From NCBI GenBank assembly GCA_030068075.1, contig CM057829.1:82699132-82763131 (forward strand): DNA of 64,000 nucleotides, written 5' to 3'. Positions 46,550 to 59,666 of this stretch are shown here, in pieces. The stretch is from Paguma larvata (lineage: Eukaryota > Chordata > Mammalia > Carnivora > Viverridae). The stretch's first letter is position 1. Every line of letters begins with the position of its first letter. The translations under genes were made by a program, and so were the position numbers. The notes beneath the pieces were generated by a model, which made no database searches, was not told the origin of the DNA, and was given only the letters and a program-made list of their open reading frames with translations.

Positions 46550-46990
46550 CATTCAAGCCTTGTTTTCTATTTCCTTTAGCGTTATTCAAGATGTTCTACA
46601 TCAATTGATCTTGACCAGGAAATATTTATAGCAAATGGCCCTGGGCCAATAATGTGCCTTTTGCTTAATAAAATCACACTCTGAATAGTTTAAAAGGTGC
46701 CTGTATTTAATGGCAAATATAACACTGGCTGCTCCTTTTCGGTGCCAAGTTGCTGTCTAGTTCAAGGTGTTAAATAGCATAATGAGTTTGGTCTCTTTTA
46801 AAACTGAAAATAAAGACCCAAGAGAACTTCCACGGAGAGGGAGTTGTACAATAGGAGATGACAAGTCGCTGTGAATATGACTTTCCAAAAGAAAGTCTAA
46901 CTTTTCAAGGCCACATTCATTCTCCTAATTCACAAGGTGGTCAGAAAGCTCTGTCAGACAGAATTGTCAATAGTCTAAGATGTATTTCAA
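46550..46990. other. Repeat-free block, possible conserved non-coding DNA
   Basis: About 440 bp without any repeat match and with balanced composition. It includes aatggccctgggccaataat, a near-palindrome (tggccctgggcca), and several short A/T-rich transcription-factor-like cores. Whether it is conserved cannot be judged here. Confidence 0.35.
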
Positions 46991-47640
46991 ACACCGACAT
47001 TCAAAGATGTTAATATTTCTTTTTTCTGTTGCTTCCTGTGTGAACAGTGTCTGCTCAGAGCAAGTGATTTGGTAAAATACTCTTTTAGTCTCACAAAATC
47101 AATTCCGGGTATAAAATATGAATTAAATCTTTCAGAAATCCTAAATTGTAGTTCAGTTTGGATGCAATGGGTATTTATAGTTGTTATGGATTTTTTTTGG
47201 GGGGGAGTGATGAGTACAGGGTTTGATTTAAGATTTGAAAATAATTCCCGTGGATTTACATGCATAGTAACAGTAAAATAAAAACTTCTTTTTCCATTTT
47301 GATTTAAAATTTAATTATTAATTTCTTTAAGGGAATTCATAGACTATAGTAAATCTTATAAGGAAAAAACTATTTACTATTTTAAAATAATAACTCTTAC
47401 CCACTTTTTTAGATATTTCTTGACATTTACTTTTTTACATATTTAATAACCAAGCTTGTTAATTTTTTACATAAAAAGTCAAACTTAAGATCAAGAAGTG
47501 AGAGGTAATGTAGGAAATGTTTAAAAATAAATGCCCCCGGTAAATCATAAGAACAATGAATAACATAAAGACTTCTATTGTTATATCACACTCTACACAT
47601 TGTAGAATACGTTGCTGTCTTTATTAAAGCAGGTGTTTTT
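46991..47640. other. AT-rich DNA
   Basis: Contains T8G7 at 47191-47205. The overlapping frames at 46987-47281 on both strands are not supported. Confidence 0.45.
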
Positions 47641-47653
47641 AAAGATAATTTAG

Positions 47654-47867
47654 GGCGCCTGGGTGGCTCAGTCGGTTAAGAGTTCGACTTCAGCTCAGGT
47701 CATGATCTCACGGTCTGTGAGTTCAAGTCCCGCATCAGGCTCTGTGCCTACAACCCAGAGCCTGGAGCCTGTTTCAGATTCTGTGTCTCCCTCTCTCTCT
47801 GCTCCTCCCCTGTTCAAGCTGTTTGTCTCTCAAAAATAAATAAAATGTTAAAAAAAATTAAAAAAAA
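47654..47867 (+). mobile_element. CAN SINE with 13-bp TSD, young
   Basis: Head gggcgcctgggtggctcagt, body with ctcacggtctgtgagttcaa, tail caaaaataaataaaatgtta. Perfect TSD aaagataatttag at 47641-47653 and 47868-47880. Confidence 0.97.
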
Positions 47868-47880
47868 AAAGATAATTTAG

Positions 47881-49388
47881 ATTAGCTGTTATCCCAACTA
47901 ATTTTTGATGAAGTATATTTAGCCAGAACTGAGTTCAGCAAATTTAAACAGATTTTAAATTTTTCCCCCAGAGGTTACATTTTATCACAAGATTTCTCAG
48001 AAGCTTTCCTTATCATAAAGCTCACTGTGATTATCCAAAAGGATGTCTGTACTTAGCCTGTATTTCCTACATTCTAAGTAATTAAGAAAGTTTCATTCAC
48101 AGAGAATCTCCGTGGCATCTTCTGTCCAAAGCATCGGCCGAATTTTGTCATACCTCCCTCAAAAAACCCACAATATTTCTTTTTGGTTTATAAAATAGAG
48201 GTCAAATTCTAGTACAGTTTATAATTGCGTCTTGAAGTTGGCCCCCATCTATTTTCATTCTTCATTTACAGATACTCTCTTCTATTTTCCTCCCCCTTTC
48301 CACTAGAAAATATGGAATATCTGCATTTTCAAATAATTCAGGTATTCATGCCGCCTGTTTACTGAATAAATTTTTGTTTGTTTGTTAGTTGTGTTTTTTT
48401 GTGAAGAACTTGTTGTACAAAGTAAGCTCAGAATAAAATTTCCCTCAAGGTACATGGTCTGGGACTATCCTCTAAGGCTGTTTGGTTGAAGTTCATAACT
48501 TCAATAGATATACCTGTATAATATTCTTTACCATGATAAATATTACAGAAAAGCTGTAGTTTTTTTATGTGTGTGTATAACTAATATATTCTACTGATTT
48601 AATTATGACACACTGAAATTTAATTTTAAAAACCCTATTGTCTATTTTTTTTTGTTGATAAAACACTCAGAATAGGTACTGAAACAAAATTAACAGCATC
48701 GTAATGCTAAATTACCATGAAAATAAAACAACATAAATGGATTTAATTTTAAAGTTTATAAACTAATGTGTTAACTGTCTCTGGAGAAATTCTATGTCTG
48801 TAATTAAGCCTAAAATAGGTAACTAAAACTTTCTATGGAGCCAATGAAACTTCATTATTAAACTTCTCCGAAATTTTGATCATGTGTTCAGAGACCACTC
48901 AGTTTTCTATTTATGAATAAGAGATTTGTATAAATGATGAATTAGTTATATCTAGTCACTCATCAGTAAGTCTCATAAAGGCCTGAAAGTAATTTGCAGC
49001 TTCATTTAAGTGATATAATTTAAGTTAAATACAGAGCTACTAGGTAATTTATATTTGGCTTTATGAAATAAAAATACCTTTATTTTCTTTAAGTTTAGTT
49101 TATCAATTATAAATAATATGTATTCTGTCTAGTTATAATACAAAAGGACACACTTAAAAGTTTGAAACATAGAAATATAAATATGTAAATATTAACTATA
49201 AACAAGCCACTCAGAATAGTAGCATTTTACAATTGTTTCTAAGTCTATATATACATTTGTACATATATATTTAATTATATATAAAGTATACATTATGTAA
49301 ATGAGTTACTTAAATATGTATAGATAATAGAAATACATTAAAATCGAAGTCATAAGCAGCATTTCTCAATCTTAAATGGTATGTGCTT
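47881..49388. other. AT-rich single-copy DNA
   Basis: About 1.5 kb, with very AT-rich parts from 48540 on. No gene or repeat assigned. Confidence 0.45.
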
Positions 49389-49584
49389 TTATTTTTTTTA
49401 ATTTTTTAAAAAAAAATTTTATTTATTTTTGAGAGAGAGAGAGAGAGAGAGCACCTGAGCAAGCAGGGGAGGGGCGGAGTGAGAGCGGGACAGAGAGCCT
49501 AACGGGTGGGCTCAAAGTCACAAACCTTAAGACTGTGACCTGAGCTGGTGGGACATTTCACCAATTGAGCAATCCAGGCACCCC
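49389..49584 (-). mobile_element. CAN SINE, diverged
   Basis: attttatttatttttgagag and (GA)n at about 49433-49450, then gagcctaacgggtgggctca, then gactgtgacctgagctggtg, then ccaattgagcaatccaggca. Part of the B-box region is altered. Followed by a 16-bp T-run at about 49594-49609. No TSD seen. Confidence 0.92.
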
Positions 49585-49609
49585 TGTATTTGTTTTTTTT
49601 TTTTTTTAC

Positions 49610-51438
49610 TTTTTAGATGATCTAAGAAAACATTCATTAGGCCTTCATCCATTTTTATTTATTTAGCTGGTCATTGTTTTCAAATAGTAACTACTACAAA
49701 TAATACTGTTATGAATATGTTCATTTATGAATTTTTAAATGGATACCATTACAACTTTAAGATGAATTTCTAAAACTGAATTTATTAGGTCAAGCCACTA
49801 GATAAAATTATTCTTTTTTGACCTGTAAACTTTCACCATTTAACACTCCCAACTGCAATGTGTAGAAATACATACGGTCCCTACCACAACATTGGTATTA
49901 TAATATTTTAAAATATTTTGAAAACTTAATTACTTAAAAGAGAACCATATTTTTGCTTAATTGACGTATTGAATTATTTGGTGGATAAAATATTTTATAT
50001 GTATTTACACTTTTGCTTCCTTAATTACCAGTTTGGATTCATTTCTTCTGAAAAATGATATATTTATTTTTTTATTTATTTAGAAGATATTTGTATTTTT
50101 AACCCAGAAACCATCCTGTGTTGCAAATATTTCAGTATGCTTTTTGCATTTTACTTCATTTATAAGGCTACCATAATATAGAAATTTACATTTTTTAACC
50201 TGAGTAGCAACAGTTTCGTTCTCATTCCTCCCATCTCAAGGGCACTTTCCTGAGTTAACTCCATTTTGCCACTCCTATTTTTATTTCTTCAGGCATTCAC
50301 ATATAGATGTCTAAATAATTCACTCATAATAAAAAATCTCATCACTTGAATCCTTGATAAATAAGGAGTTTGCTAATTCATATCTTTCTCCACTTCTATC
50401 TCTACATCCAATTAGTTTTGTAAACCCATCTTTAATTCCTCTATTGCTTTTTCTTAGATCTTTAAGTCATTTCCTTAAACCTGTGAGTAATCAATACTTC
50501 TTGCCTCCATTGTAACTTGTAAATGAACTTACCAAGGGCTCTATCATCTCATCTCATTCTCTTCCTCTACTCTCTTACTTGTGCATTTTGCACACGTCAT
50601 TAGATGTTTCTTGCCTTATCTACAGGTTGGTTCGAAAAATGAAATGAACATTGATGCGATTATGACTAGGTACATAACATTCACTGCAAAATCATGCAGT
50701 TTTTTATAATTATACCTCCTTTTCTATACTTTCAATGTCACAACTCCAGTGCCACTCAAAAAATTCTTCTTTGTTAAAGCCTAGTAGGTGTCTAAAATCA
50801 CACTGCTTTCCTTCTCTTTCATATTTGTATCAGGCTTTTCCTGAATTGTAGTTTTCTCCTGGAGTTGCTAATTGCTTTTCTTTCATTTTGTTGGGAAAAA
50901 ATAATCCATGCTTTTTATGCCATAACTCTCATAATACTCATGTTTGTAATGCAATTCAATTTTTATTTTTCCTATACCATTTTATTCTTATTCTATTTTT
51001 CTTCTTGAAAACTAAAGTCTTCTCACTTTGTCTTGGACTGACTTCTTTACAATTGCTCAATTACAGTTATTTGTTTTTCCTGAAGTTTTTGATTGCCCAT
51101 TTTTTCTTCCTGGTGTTTTGTGCCTTCTTCATATCTTATTTCTTCTAAAGTTTCCTTCAGAGTACTTGTTCTGTGGAGCATCTTTCTCTCAAGCCTTAAC
51201 TTTTGCCCTAATGTAGATCTAGAGATATCAACTTGATCTTGGATCTCTTTACTGCTTCATCAGTTGTACTCATGCATTATTTTTTCAAGTCTATCCTCCA
51301 TGGGTATCTGCCTACATAAAACTCCTGGGAAGTGAGTTTTCTCATGAACGACCTGCTTTGCTCTGCCTTCACATTTGATTGTTAAGATAAATAAAGATAT
51401 CTATCTCTAAAAGTATGTTTTTTCTGCACTTGTTGCTT
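49610..51438. other. AT-rich DNA with possible L2-like texture
   Basis: 50320-50560 has a decayed pyrimidine-rich L2-like order (cttctatctctacatccaat, then tctttaagtcatttccttaa), but the match is too weak to call. The T-rich frames at 50888-51216 are compositional. Confidence 0.35.
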
Positions 51439-51457
51439 TAAAATTTGATGTACTTAG

Positions 51458-51650
51458 GGGTGCCTGGGTGGCTCAGTTGGTTAAGCGGCCTGACTTCAGG
51501 TCATGATCTCACGGTTTGTGGGTTCGAGCCCCGCGTCGGGCTCTGTGCTGACAGCTCAGAGCCTGGAGCCTGTTTTGGATTCTGTGTCTCCCTCTCTGCT
51601 CTTCCCCTGCTCACGCTATGTCTCTATGTCTCTCAAAAATAAGTAAACGT
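51458..51650 (+). mobile_element. CAN SINE with 19-bp TSD
   Basis: CpG-rich core ccgcgtcgggctctgtgctg, short body (no long TC run), tail caaaaataagtaaacgttaa. A 19-bp TSD (taaaatttgatgtacttag) lies at 51439-51457 and 51651-51669. Confidence 0.97.
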
Positions 51651-51732
51651 TAAAATTTGATGTACTTAGATAAACTGTTATTTTCCCTTATGATAACTTC
51701 CACTGCTTTCATATTAATGAAATTAAAGAAAT

Positions 51733-51828
51733 TATATTTTTTAATATAATTTATTGTCAAGTTAGCTAACATACAGTGTATACAGTGTGCTCTTGGCTTC
51801 GGGAGTAGATTCCCATGATTCATCATTA
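51733..51828 (-). mobile_element. Felid-type L1 3' end, extremely 5'-truncated
   Basis: About 95 bp: tttttaatataatttattgt, then caagttagctaacatacagt, then gtgctcttggcttcgggagt, then agattcccatgattcatcat. This is the reverse of the carnivore/felid L1 3' terminus including its A-tail (T-run). Only the last part of the 3' UTR was inserted. TSD not clear. Confidence 0.72.
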
Positions 51829-54199
51829 AGTAAATCAATCTTAATCCTCCAAACAGATCAAAAGTCATTCAATTTCCTGTTATTTCATTTTGAGAATTAA
51901 TTTGTTATTCCAAAATGTGGTATACAGTGTACAATTAAGAAAAAAATGATTGAAGTTTACAAATTTCTTTATACAATTTGGTGAATAATCCATCCTTTCT
52001 CTTAATTTATCTGTGATATGTCATTTGGCATAACTATCATATACATAAACATCAGCTATCTATATTTAATTATCAACAATCTCAATTCTGCTTGACCTGT
52101 CTAGTGATTGTTATATTAGTACTAAATTACATAAGTTACTGAAACTTTGTACTATTATTTAGTATTTTGAAGAAAAGTCTACTTTTCTTATCCATTTTAT
52201 TACTACTCATTTTTTTTCTGATTAAACATATTTATGTATCTTTCTACATACAAAGACTGTCATTATAAATTGTAATCAATTATTGTAGTAATTGTTAAAA
52301 ATCCTGTATATAAGAAGAGGAAATGGAGATCAATGTAATGCCTTAATGTGCACGAAATATTAATATTTCATGTGTAGTTTCCATTTTTTTGTGTATATAC
52401 AGGCACGGGAGAAACCATACACATTCATCGCTCTGTGTATCATGACTGCATAGAATTCCCTTGCAATTATGTCCAACATCGGTATCCATGGATCAAACTG
52501 GTGGACATTTCAATTCTATTAAAAAGCAGTGTTGCTATATATATCCTTACATACATATCTATGCACTTACCAGATTATTTAATTAATAAAGATTCTTGTA
52601 TATAGAAGGTCAATATATGCCCATTTCATAATAGTGATATACAGGTAGTTTCAAATGACAGTTTATGAATTTACGTCAAATACTCTACTGATAGTCTATT
52701 AAAAGGCCTGATTTTCTCCATTATCATTATTATTATTATTATTATGTCATTGTTATTATGGTTGGAAAAAGGAAAAGTTGCTTCTGACTGGTAAAAATGA
52801 TATCTCCTCATTATTATAATTTGTACCTATTTGATTGCTAATAATGATTATGAGGGATATGTGTTTATTTTAAAATTACATGTTCACATTATTTTTCTAT
52901 TTCTATTAGCCAGTAGCTTTTTCTTAATGGTGTGTAGAAGCAGCTTAGAGTTAACTGTCAAATGTTGCACATTTTCTCTCACTTTGTCATTTGTCTGTTC
53001 GACTTGCTGTCATGTTTTTACCACAAGTAGTGTTTATATTTTTAAAATTAATTTTGTGGGACCTTTTTTCTGGTTTTAGATCAGTATTAAAAAGGGTTTG
53101 ACATGCATAAGATTTGTTTTGTTTCCATTTCATTTTCTTCTAGAACTTTAATAATTCCATTTTCATATTTTATTTAGAAATGAATATGGAACTTTCAGGT
53201 ATAAGGAATGAATTAAAGTAAGAATTTAACATTTTCCACAAATGACTCGTCATTTATCCTAATGCCATATTTTCCTCTCGGATTTGAAATATTATTTTAA
53301 AATTTGGTTCTGTTTCTGGATTCAATTCTGTTTTAGCAAGCTATATTTCTATTTTTGTTCTAGTTTTAAATTACACCAGATTCTTAAAATATTTTAATAT
53401 TGTTACCAATTATGTTCCCATGAATAATTTATTCTTTAATTTGGAAACTTAAAACTTAAGTCCTCTCGCTCAGAAGGCCTGGATAATTTGCTTTGTTTGT
53501 TTATTTATTGGTTTCTTTTTTTTTTTTTTTTTCATTTGCATAGAAAGATTCTTAGTCTTGCCTGAGTCTCCTGGACCTTGTGCTTTTTCAGAGTTTGAGG
53601 ACTTCAAACTCTTACAAGTCAAGCCACACATTCTAGCCCAACTTCCACAAAGAGTAAGTAGGGATTTCTAGAGAATCGAAGTAATAATAACTTTTCCATT
53701 GATTCCCCTTGTTAATATTTACAGAGTGCAGAGCTATTTCAGGGACATCAGAAGGAGGGATACCTGAGTCAAATTAGAATTCAAGCTTCCTTCTCAGGTG
53801 TAGTAGTTCCCAAGATCACATCAACAGCCATAATCTATTAGTATGTTCCATGGGACTATAACAAAATATCACACAAAACCTTACTTTTACTTAGTTATCT
53901 AGATCATAAGATTCTAGTTCACTAAATGTTCCCATTAGGGATATTTTCTGAGTTTTATAAAATGCTTAAGTGTATGTAAGAAATTACATTATAGATTCGT
54001 TAATGTTGAACCAACCATACCTGCTTTTGTAGGATAAATTATAATCAGTTTCTCATCTATTATCCTTGTAGTGCACTGCTCTATTTAAGGTATGGTCATA
54101 CAAAAATATGTATAATTATGATCCTTAAAATTAAATTGTTTATTAGTTTCTAACGTATCTATCAGATGTTTATACATCTATTTCGAAGTGGGGAATAAC
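51829..54199. other. Repeat-poor AT-rich DNA
   Basis: About 2.4 kb. Contains an (ATT)n run at 52726-52744 and a T-run at 53517-53532. The frame at 52831-53079 (82 codons) has no recognisable product. Confidence 0.45.
52726..52744. repeat. (ATT)n microsatellite
   Basis: Six uninterrupted ATT units plus imperfect flanks. Confidence 0.8.
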
Positions 54200-54510
54200 A
54201 ACATTTACAAATATCTATTGAGCGTGTACTATCTGGTTAGCAGTGCTCAAAACACTGAGGTTTCAGCTGTGTCTTCATGGAGTTTACCCTTCAGTGGTCA
54301 GAGATAAACAATAAATGTGTTTAAAAAAAAGGTCAAATAAATTCACATTATGAATCAACAAGTAGAATAAAATTGGTCAAATTGGATAGCACGTGCTGGG
54401 GCAGCACAATCTTCAGGGGAATACTCAGGCAGTGACCTGGAAAAGCTGTCATGGAAATCTTGGTGAGGAGAGGGTTTCACATCTTAAGGAAGAATGGTCC
54501 AAGGAGAAGG
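54200..54510 (+). repeat. Ancient mammalian interspersed repeat, family unresolved
   Basis: tattgagcgtgtactatctg, then cagtgctcaaaacactgagg, then atggagtttacccttcagtg and agataaacaataaatgtg, then a decayed cagtgacctggaaaagctgt. Follows the order of the segments at 9437 and 55685. Confidence 0.5.
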
Positions 54511-55388
54511 TAAGACACAAAAAGTCTCAGGAAAGTTTTAGGTTTTTATGAACTCTTTTTTTAGATTAGGTAACGCTGGTATTATAAAATTATTGGGAGA
54601 AATTTTAGGGATACGTTCTGGAAAATTTCAGAGTAATGAAGATTATTTACTTGCTGAAGGTATTGTAACGTTTGCCAGAAAAATCATAAGAGCCTGGCCA
54701 CATCTGGTTCAGAGTTTCTTTGATATCTTTTCTATTTGTGTTTCTGGTTATTGGCTAGCTCCTTGGTTTTCTACCATTTTAATACTCACTGAAAACAAAT
54801 ACTTGTTTTCAAATTTATTTCCATCGTGTGTGAATATTTATCTCATGATTTTTAAGTATCTTCTGTGATTACTAGTTCTTTTTAATTCCTCTTGTCAAGG
54901 ATTTTCTTTATTTCCCCTGAAACTATTTCCAAGGTTTGTTGTTTTTGTTGTTACTGTTTCTAGTTGTCATCTTTTTACAAAGTACCAATCAACTATAATC
55001 ATCAGCTACTCTCTCTCTCTTTTGCTTCTTAATTCCTAAAGTTATGTCTTTGGGTATTATCTCCTTGGCCTTTTTTAGCATCTTAGATCAAAAATTTTAA
55101 CTAGTAAACTGCTGTCCTCATCAAAAACCCTCTTTGACAACATCCCATAAGTTTGGATACATAGTACTGCAGTAATCAAAGTCTCCCCTTTGACCCAATA
55201 TTACATAATAAGAGGATCAAATATTTTTTAAGTTTTCATGGCTCTTATTTTTGCATAACACATTGGAGCTGCCAATTAACTTTTACTCATTTCTAGTCCA
55301 ATTGGCCTTGTCGTTTGTAGAAATTTCTTCTGGGTGTTAATAATAAGTAGATTTTTTTAGCTAAATTTTTCAAAGTTTAAATAAATTT
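54511..55388. other. Unassigned T-rich DNA
   Basis: The 106-codon frame at 54548-54868 ends in a hydrophobic C-terminus from T-rich sequence and is not recognisable. Parts resemble a decayed antisense LINE, but this is not firm. Confidence 0.4.
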
Positions 55389-55404
55389 GTGCATTTTATT
55401 TATT

Positions 55405-55588
55405 TATTTATTTTAATTTTAGAGAGTGAGAGAGCATGAGAGAGGTGCAGAAGAAGAGAGAGAACCCCAAGTGGGCTCCATGCTCAGTGCAGAACCCATC
55501 ATGGGGCGCGATCTCATGATCCTGGGATCACGACCTGAGCTAAAATCAAGAGTCAGATGCTCATCTGACTAAGCCACTCAGGAGTGCC
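55405..55588 (-). mobile_element. CAN SINE with imperfect TSD
   Basis: taattttagagagtgagaga, then cccaagtgggctccatgctc, then tcctgggatcacgacctgag, then tctgactaagccactcagga. TSD tgtgcattttatttat versus tgtgtaattttattta at 55389 and 55589. Confidence 0.93.
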
Positions 55589-55684
55589 TGTGTAATTTTA
55601 TTTAGAGCTATAATTATACCCATGGGAATTTGTGTAAGTTTATGGTGAGGTCATATCCTGATATTACTTTAATTAATCCATTCA

Positions 55685-55800
55685 TTCCTTCCGTTAACAG
55701 GTGATTGAGCCCCTACCTCGCACTAGCCGTTGGCCCAAGAAATGAGCATAAAGATACAGGTAGGAGAAAAACGATCCCGGCTTCATGTGTCATTATAATT
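55685..55800 (+). repeat. Ancient mammalian interspersed repeat, family unresolved
   Basis: cattccttccgttaacaggt, then gattgagcccctacctcgca, then gaaatgagcataaagataca and aacgatcccggcttcatg follow the same family order as 54200-54510. Confidence 0.45.
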
Positions 55801-56559
55801 TTATAATGTAAAAATGGTGAGAAAAGTACACATAAATTGAAAGATATGAAACCACAAACAATAGTGTTTTGCAAAGATGACCACTTACCATGCTGGTGTA
55901 TTTATTTTCTGTTTTTCTTAAGGAGGTTTAACACAAAAGATTTGGAAAAGAGATTTTATTTCTCTCTTAAAAATAACAAGCCAAACTCTGAAGACAATCA
56001 CATTAGATTTTAAGGGCCTTAGGTGGGTCAAGTAAGAAACCTAAACCACTTGAACCAATGTCCCCAACCTTTCTGAAAACTGAGAATAAGCCAGGCTTTC
56101 TTTGTTGCCTCCTTTCCACTAGCTGTTGCTTAACAGAGAACATTTCAGAAGCCTCTCTTTGCATTGCTGTCTTGATTTTCTTTTTTTCAATTTCAGCAGA
56201 GTGGCTCATAAATAAACATGTTCACGGCTCAGGTTGGGAGTGACAGTTTATTCCTACTATTTTGATGGATTGTACAAGATATCTACAGTTCTCTTCTCTA
56301 ACTAAACATCCATGCATGGACTGTAAAATTAATCATAACATGGCAGGATGCCTAAGAATTTGGAACTGTTTCTCTCTTGGTGACTCTCCGTGTCAAAGTG
56401 AAACTTTCATTTCAGTAATGATAATTAACAAAACCTACAAAAATGATTTTGGAGATTCCCCCTCCAGATAATGTGTACATTGCCCTTTCTCTCATGCACA
56501 ATGCTGCATGTGCTCAGTTGTCTATAGAGTCTCTTTGATTAGAAAGTAAATCTTTTCCT
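55801..56559. other. Single-copy DNA, no gene
   Basis: The frames at 56003-56243 overlap on opposite strands and have no motif. Confidence 0.45.
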
Positions 56560-57030
56560 TTGGTCGTTGAATCCTGACTGATGCTTTTAATAGAAACTTG
56601 TTGTGATATTTTTCACATATTTGCTGATGACCTTGATGTCTGTGTACACAGGCAGTGCCGCATCATTAAAGATTGGCCCCTGACTGTGGTAATGCCCTCC
56701 CGTGAACCCCAGCTGCTGTGCACCTTGAGAACAAGCCTCACCCTAATTGCAGGGGAAATGGGAGGTAAAGGGAAGGCTGTGGATATATCACTTCTCCCCA
56801 ATACAAGGGGATGTCACACTTGTTCAAATGTTTACTCTCTTTTTTATTCTTCTTCCAGCTGAGTTCTTTCAACTCACTGGGAAGAGGCTGGTGCTTGAGA
56901 TCTGAAGGTCATGAATTCTATCGCGCTGGCAGGTTTCATGGATGTGGTTAGCAGATGACTATGATGCCTGTATTCTTTGTATATAGGGTCACAGATCATT
57001 AAACATCACTTCCATTAACATCTGCTTCTG
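56560..57030. other. Repeat-free, mid-GC block with an open frame
   Basis: A 93-codon + frame (56581-56862) and an opposing 62-codon - frame (56613-56801). An acceptor-like ttttttattcttcttccag lies at about 56838-56856, but no coding exon with a recognisable protein follows it. This could be old repeat DNA or a conserved element. Confidence 0.32.
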
Positions 57031-57274
57031 TCTTTCAACAATAATGTATGTGAGCCAATGGAATGTCTTAACAGGGGAAAGGTAACAAATTTATTGGCCC
57101 TGCTTTCCAGGCATCTTTGCACACACAGACACAGAAAATGTTAATGGCTACACATTATATAATCATCACAAGAAATATTTTCCCTTGTATGCTATATAAA
57201 AAACAGTATGACTGAACAAATAATTAAAAAAAGTAGAACCCATTTCTTGAGATCCTACTAACGCAGCCTTTATA
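57031..57274. other. AT-rich DNA
   Basis: Nothing recognised. Confidence 0.4.
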
Positions 57275-57580
57275 ATGTCCCTCTTCCCTTTCCCTTCTCT
57301 CATTTCCTATTGCATACCCTTTGTTCGCAGTGCTGGGCTACCACATAGCCTTTTGTCTTATCTCCACATTTCTAATGGTTTCATGTGTCTGTGTCATCTT
57401 TGTTCTCATCAGCTTTCTGCTCAAAAATCCATCGATGGCCCCTTATTGACACAAAGCATTCAAATTCCTTAGCCCGATATTCAAAGTTCTTTATAATATG
57501 AACTAAACCTGCCTTTTAATGATCATTTCTTCCTGCTGTGCTACTCTACTCTCTTCTTTAGCCAAGTAATTCACGCCACG
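57275..57580 (+). repeat. L2 LINE relic
   Basis: gctcaaaaatccatcgatgg and ccccttattgacacaaagca, then ttcaaattccttagcccgat and attcaaagttctttataata, then ctgccttttaatgatcattt follow the L2 order (ccattgcc...ccaaactccttagcctggcattcaaggccc). Confidence 0.68.
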
Positions 57581-58374
57581 AGGAGTGTTGCCTGGTCAGT
57601 GCCTAGGATATAGAGCTGAATGGATCCGTAGGTTTAACCGCTTATGATGCATTTCTAAAGATTATTGAATTTTGAGTCTCTCCTTCACTGGGGACAACCA
57701 CCAATTCTGCAGGATAATGAATTAATGAAAGTGAAGTGTCTGCATGGAGCTTGAGTCACAGAAGATGCTCATAAAAGAAGCTAGTGGTGATATCAATAGT
57801 GGTGCCGGATTCTCCCAGCTAGTACTTTCCAACCATTTTTGTTACTCAAGTCCAATCCTTCAATTAAGCGACAATTTTCCTTCTTGTCTTATGAGGTTTT
57901 TTATGATTATTATCCAGCTACTAGATTTTTGCCCTCCTTCATTCTAACAATCTAATTATCTGCATCATTAATTTGTGTTTTAAACTCTCTTGTTTTATTT
58001 TCCATATCAAGATTGGAAGCTGCTAGAAGGGAAATCCCTTATGTTATAACTGTTGTCAGTTCTTTGCTACAAAGGCAATCTCACAATTTTGCAGAGCATT
58101 TAATGCAGATTTGTTGGTTAATTTATCTGATGTATTACAGAGTCAATGCCATACATCTCAGGAATATGGCTTTGTGGCTATATTAAATGGAACTTAATAT
58201 TTTTATGTGAACTTTCACTAATAGCCTGAGTTCAACTCTGAGAGAAATAAATGCAATTTACTAGTGGGTGACAGCAATTTCAAAAGAGCCAAGATTTCAC
58301 TTCTGTCAATTTCAGCTAACTTTGTTACATCACCCAGATCCTTATTGAACTGAATAACACTACCAACTTATTTT
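57581..58374. other. Single-copy DNA
   Basis: Nothing recognised. The 67-codon frame at 57744-57947 is not supported. Confidence 0.45.
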
Positions 58375-58496
58375 CATCTGATCTACTTTGTGCCAGGAAC
58401 ATGCTAATCTCTACATATCCCAAACATGTTATATTATCATTCCCATTTTATAGATGATAACGCTGAGACTCAGAGACAGTAAGGAAAGTATTCAAA
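58375..58496 (+). repeat. MIR relic, 5' half (split)
   Basis: tactttgtgccaggaacatg and ctaatctctacatatcccaa, then tattatcattcccattttat and agatgataacgctgagactc. It continues at 58930 after a roughly 430-bp insertion. Confidence 0.72.
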
Positions 58497-58929
58497 TGTG
58501 GGGAGCTACTTTGATAGCTTTAATATTCAGCGAATATTCAGTCACATCCCTGATCCCTTCTTGGGAGGCAATACATTCTATACCTCATTTTGGTCTGGCC
58601 ACATGACTTTGGCATTGCATATTGACAAATAATTGAATATTATATAAGCAGAGACTTTAAATGTGTTGTGAAGTTTAGCTTGCCTTTTGCCTTTCTGTCA
58701 TTTACTATGATAAGAATATGCCCTGGGTGGCCGCTGACCCATGGAGGATGTACATACACCAGACCTGTAGTGAGAAATCAAGCCCACCCTGATCACTGCT
58801 TGAAGCAAAGCTGCCCACCCAAGCATAGCATATAGGGCCCAACTGCCTTGACCTATAGACCCATTAGCTGGAAAATCAAATGTTTGTCATTACAGAGACG
58901 GGGGTGGTTTGTTAGGTAGCATGGCAATA
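58497..58929 (-). mobile_element. Old LTR-like element inserted in MIR
   Basis: tctggccacatgactttggc, then cagagactttaaatgtgttg, then taagaatatgccctgggtgg, then ggtggtttgttaggtagcat and ggcaataaatagatgac: the reverse orientation of the 15593 class or a close relative. It interrupts collinear MIR halves. Confidence 0.58.
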
Positions 58930-59025
58930 AATAGATGACATATCCACTAATAATTGGAAGAGCTAAGATTTGAACTCAGATCTTTCTAAATCCATATACT
59001 TTCCATGATACCATACTTCATTAGC
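58930..59025 (+). repeat. MIR relic, 3' half
   Basis: ccactaataattggaagagc and taagatttgaactcagatct, then ccatatactttccatgatac: the MIR 3' end order (agccgggattcgaacccagg...). Confidence 0.6.
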
Positions 59026-59666
59026 CCAAATGCACACAGAAGGACTGCATTTGGAACATTCTTCAAAATCTCAGCTTATATGATTTCATATTGATGAAAA
59101 TAACATACTGCTCTCCTTACATTGCTATGAGAATACTTCTATGAAAAGCACTCTGATTGTCAAAATGCATATCATTAAAAATCCTTTCTTAATATCTGTG
59201 AATTCAGTTTTGGCATACTATTTGTACAGTGAGGATATCCAAACCACAAAACTGCTTCGAATATCTGCTCTCACATATGCACACTACTCTAAACAAATCC
59301 CGCTAGAGGTGAGTTCATTACCACAAGAAAGTTATAAATCAAATACAAAGTTTAGGAACTGATTACATATTCACCAATGGTAAACACTAATTTTTCAGAG
59401 GTAGAGGATAAGCTACTTACTTTAGAAAGTCACATCAAATTGGAGAGTGGATGATTAACAAAATGTTAATTGCCAAATGTGGTAGGTAATTGAAAGTGTG
59501 ATAATTGACATATAATTTTGGCTATTAGCACATCATTCACCGCTTACAATATTTGTATGTCCTTCTGATGAAAATACTGAGCACCAGAATAGATTACTAA
59601 CCCAAATGCACTGGCTTAAATCCATGGTACTGGATTAACCAGCGCTAACTAGTAGTTTCTAGCTGG
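59026..59666. other. AT-rich single-copy DNA
   Basis: Nothing recognised. The 73-codon frame at 59141-59362 has no motif. Confidence 0.45.

Noticed and set aside
56838..56930. Splice-acceptor-like pyrimidine tract followed by ag and a possible exon
   Set aside because: No recognisable coding sequence or donor partner. One acceptor motif is common by chance.
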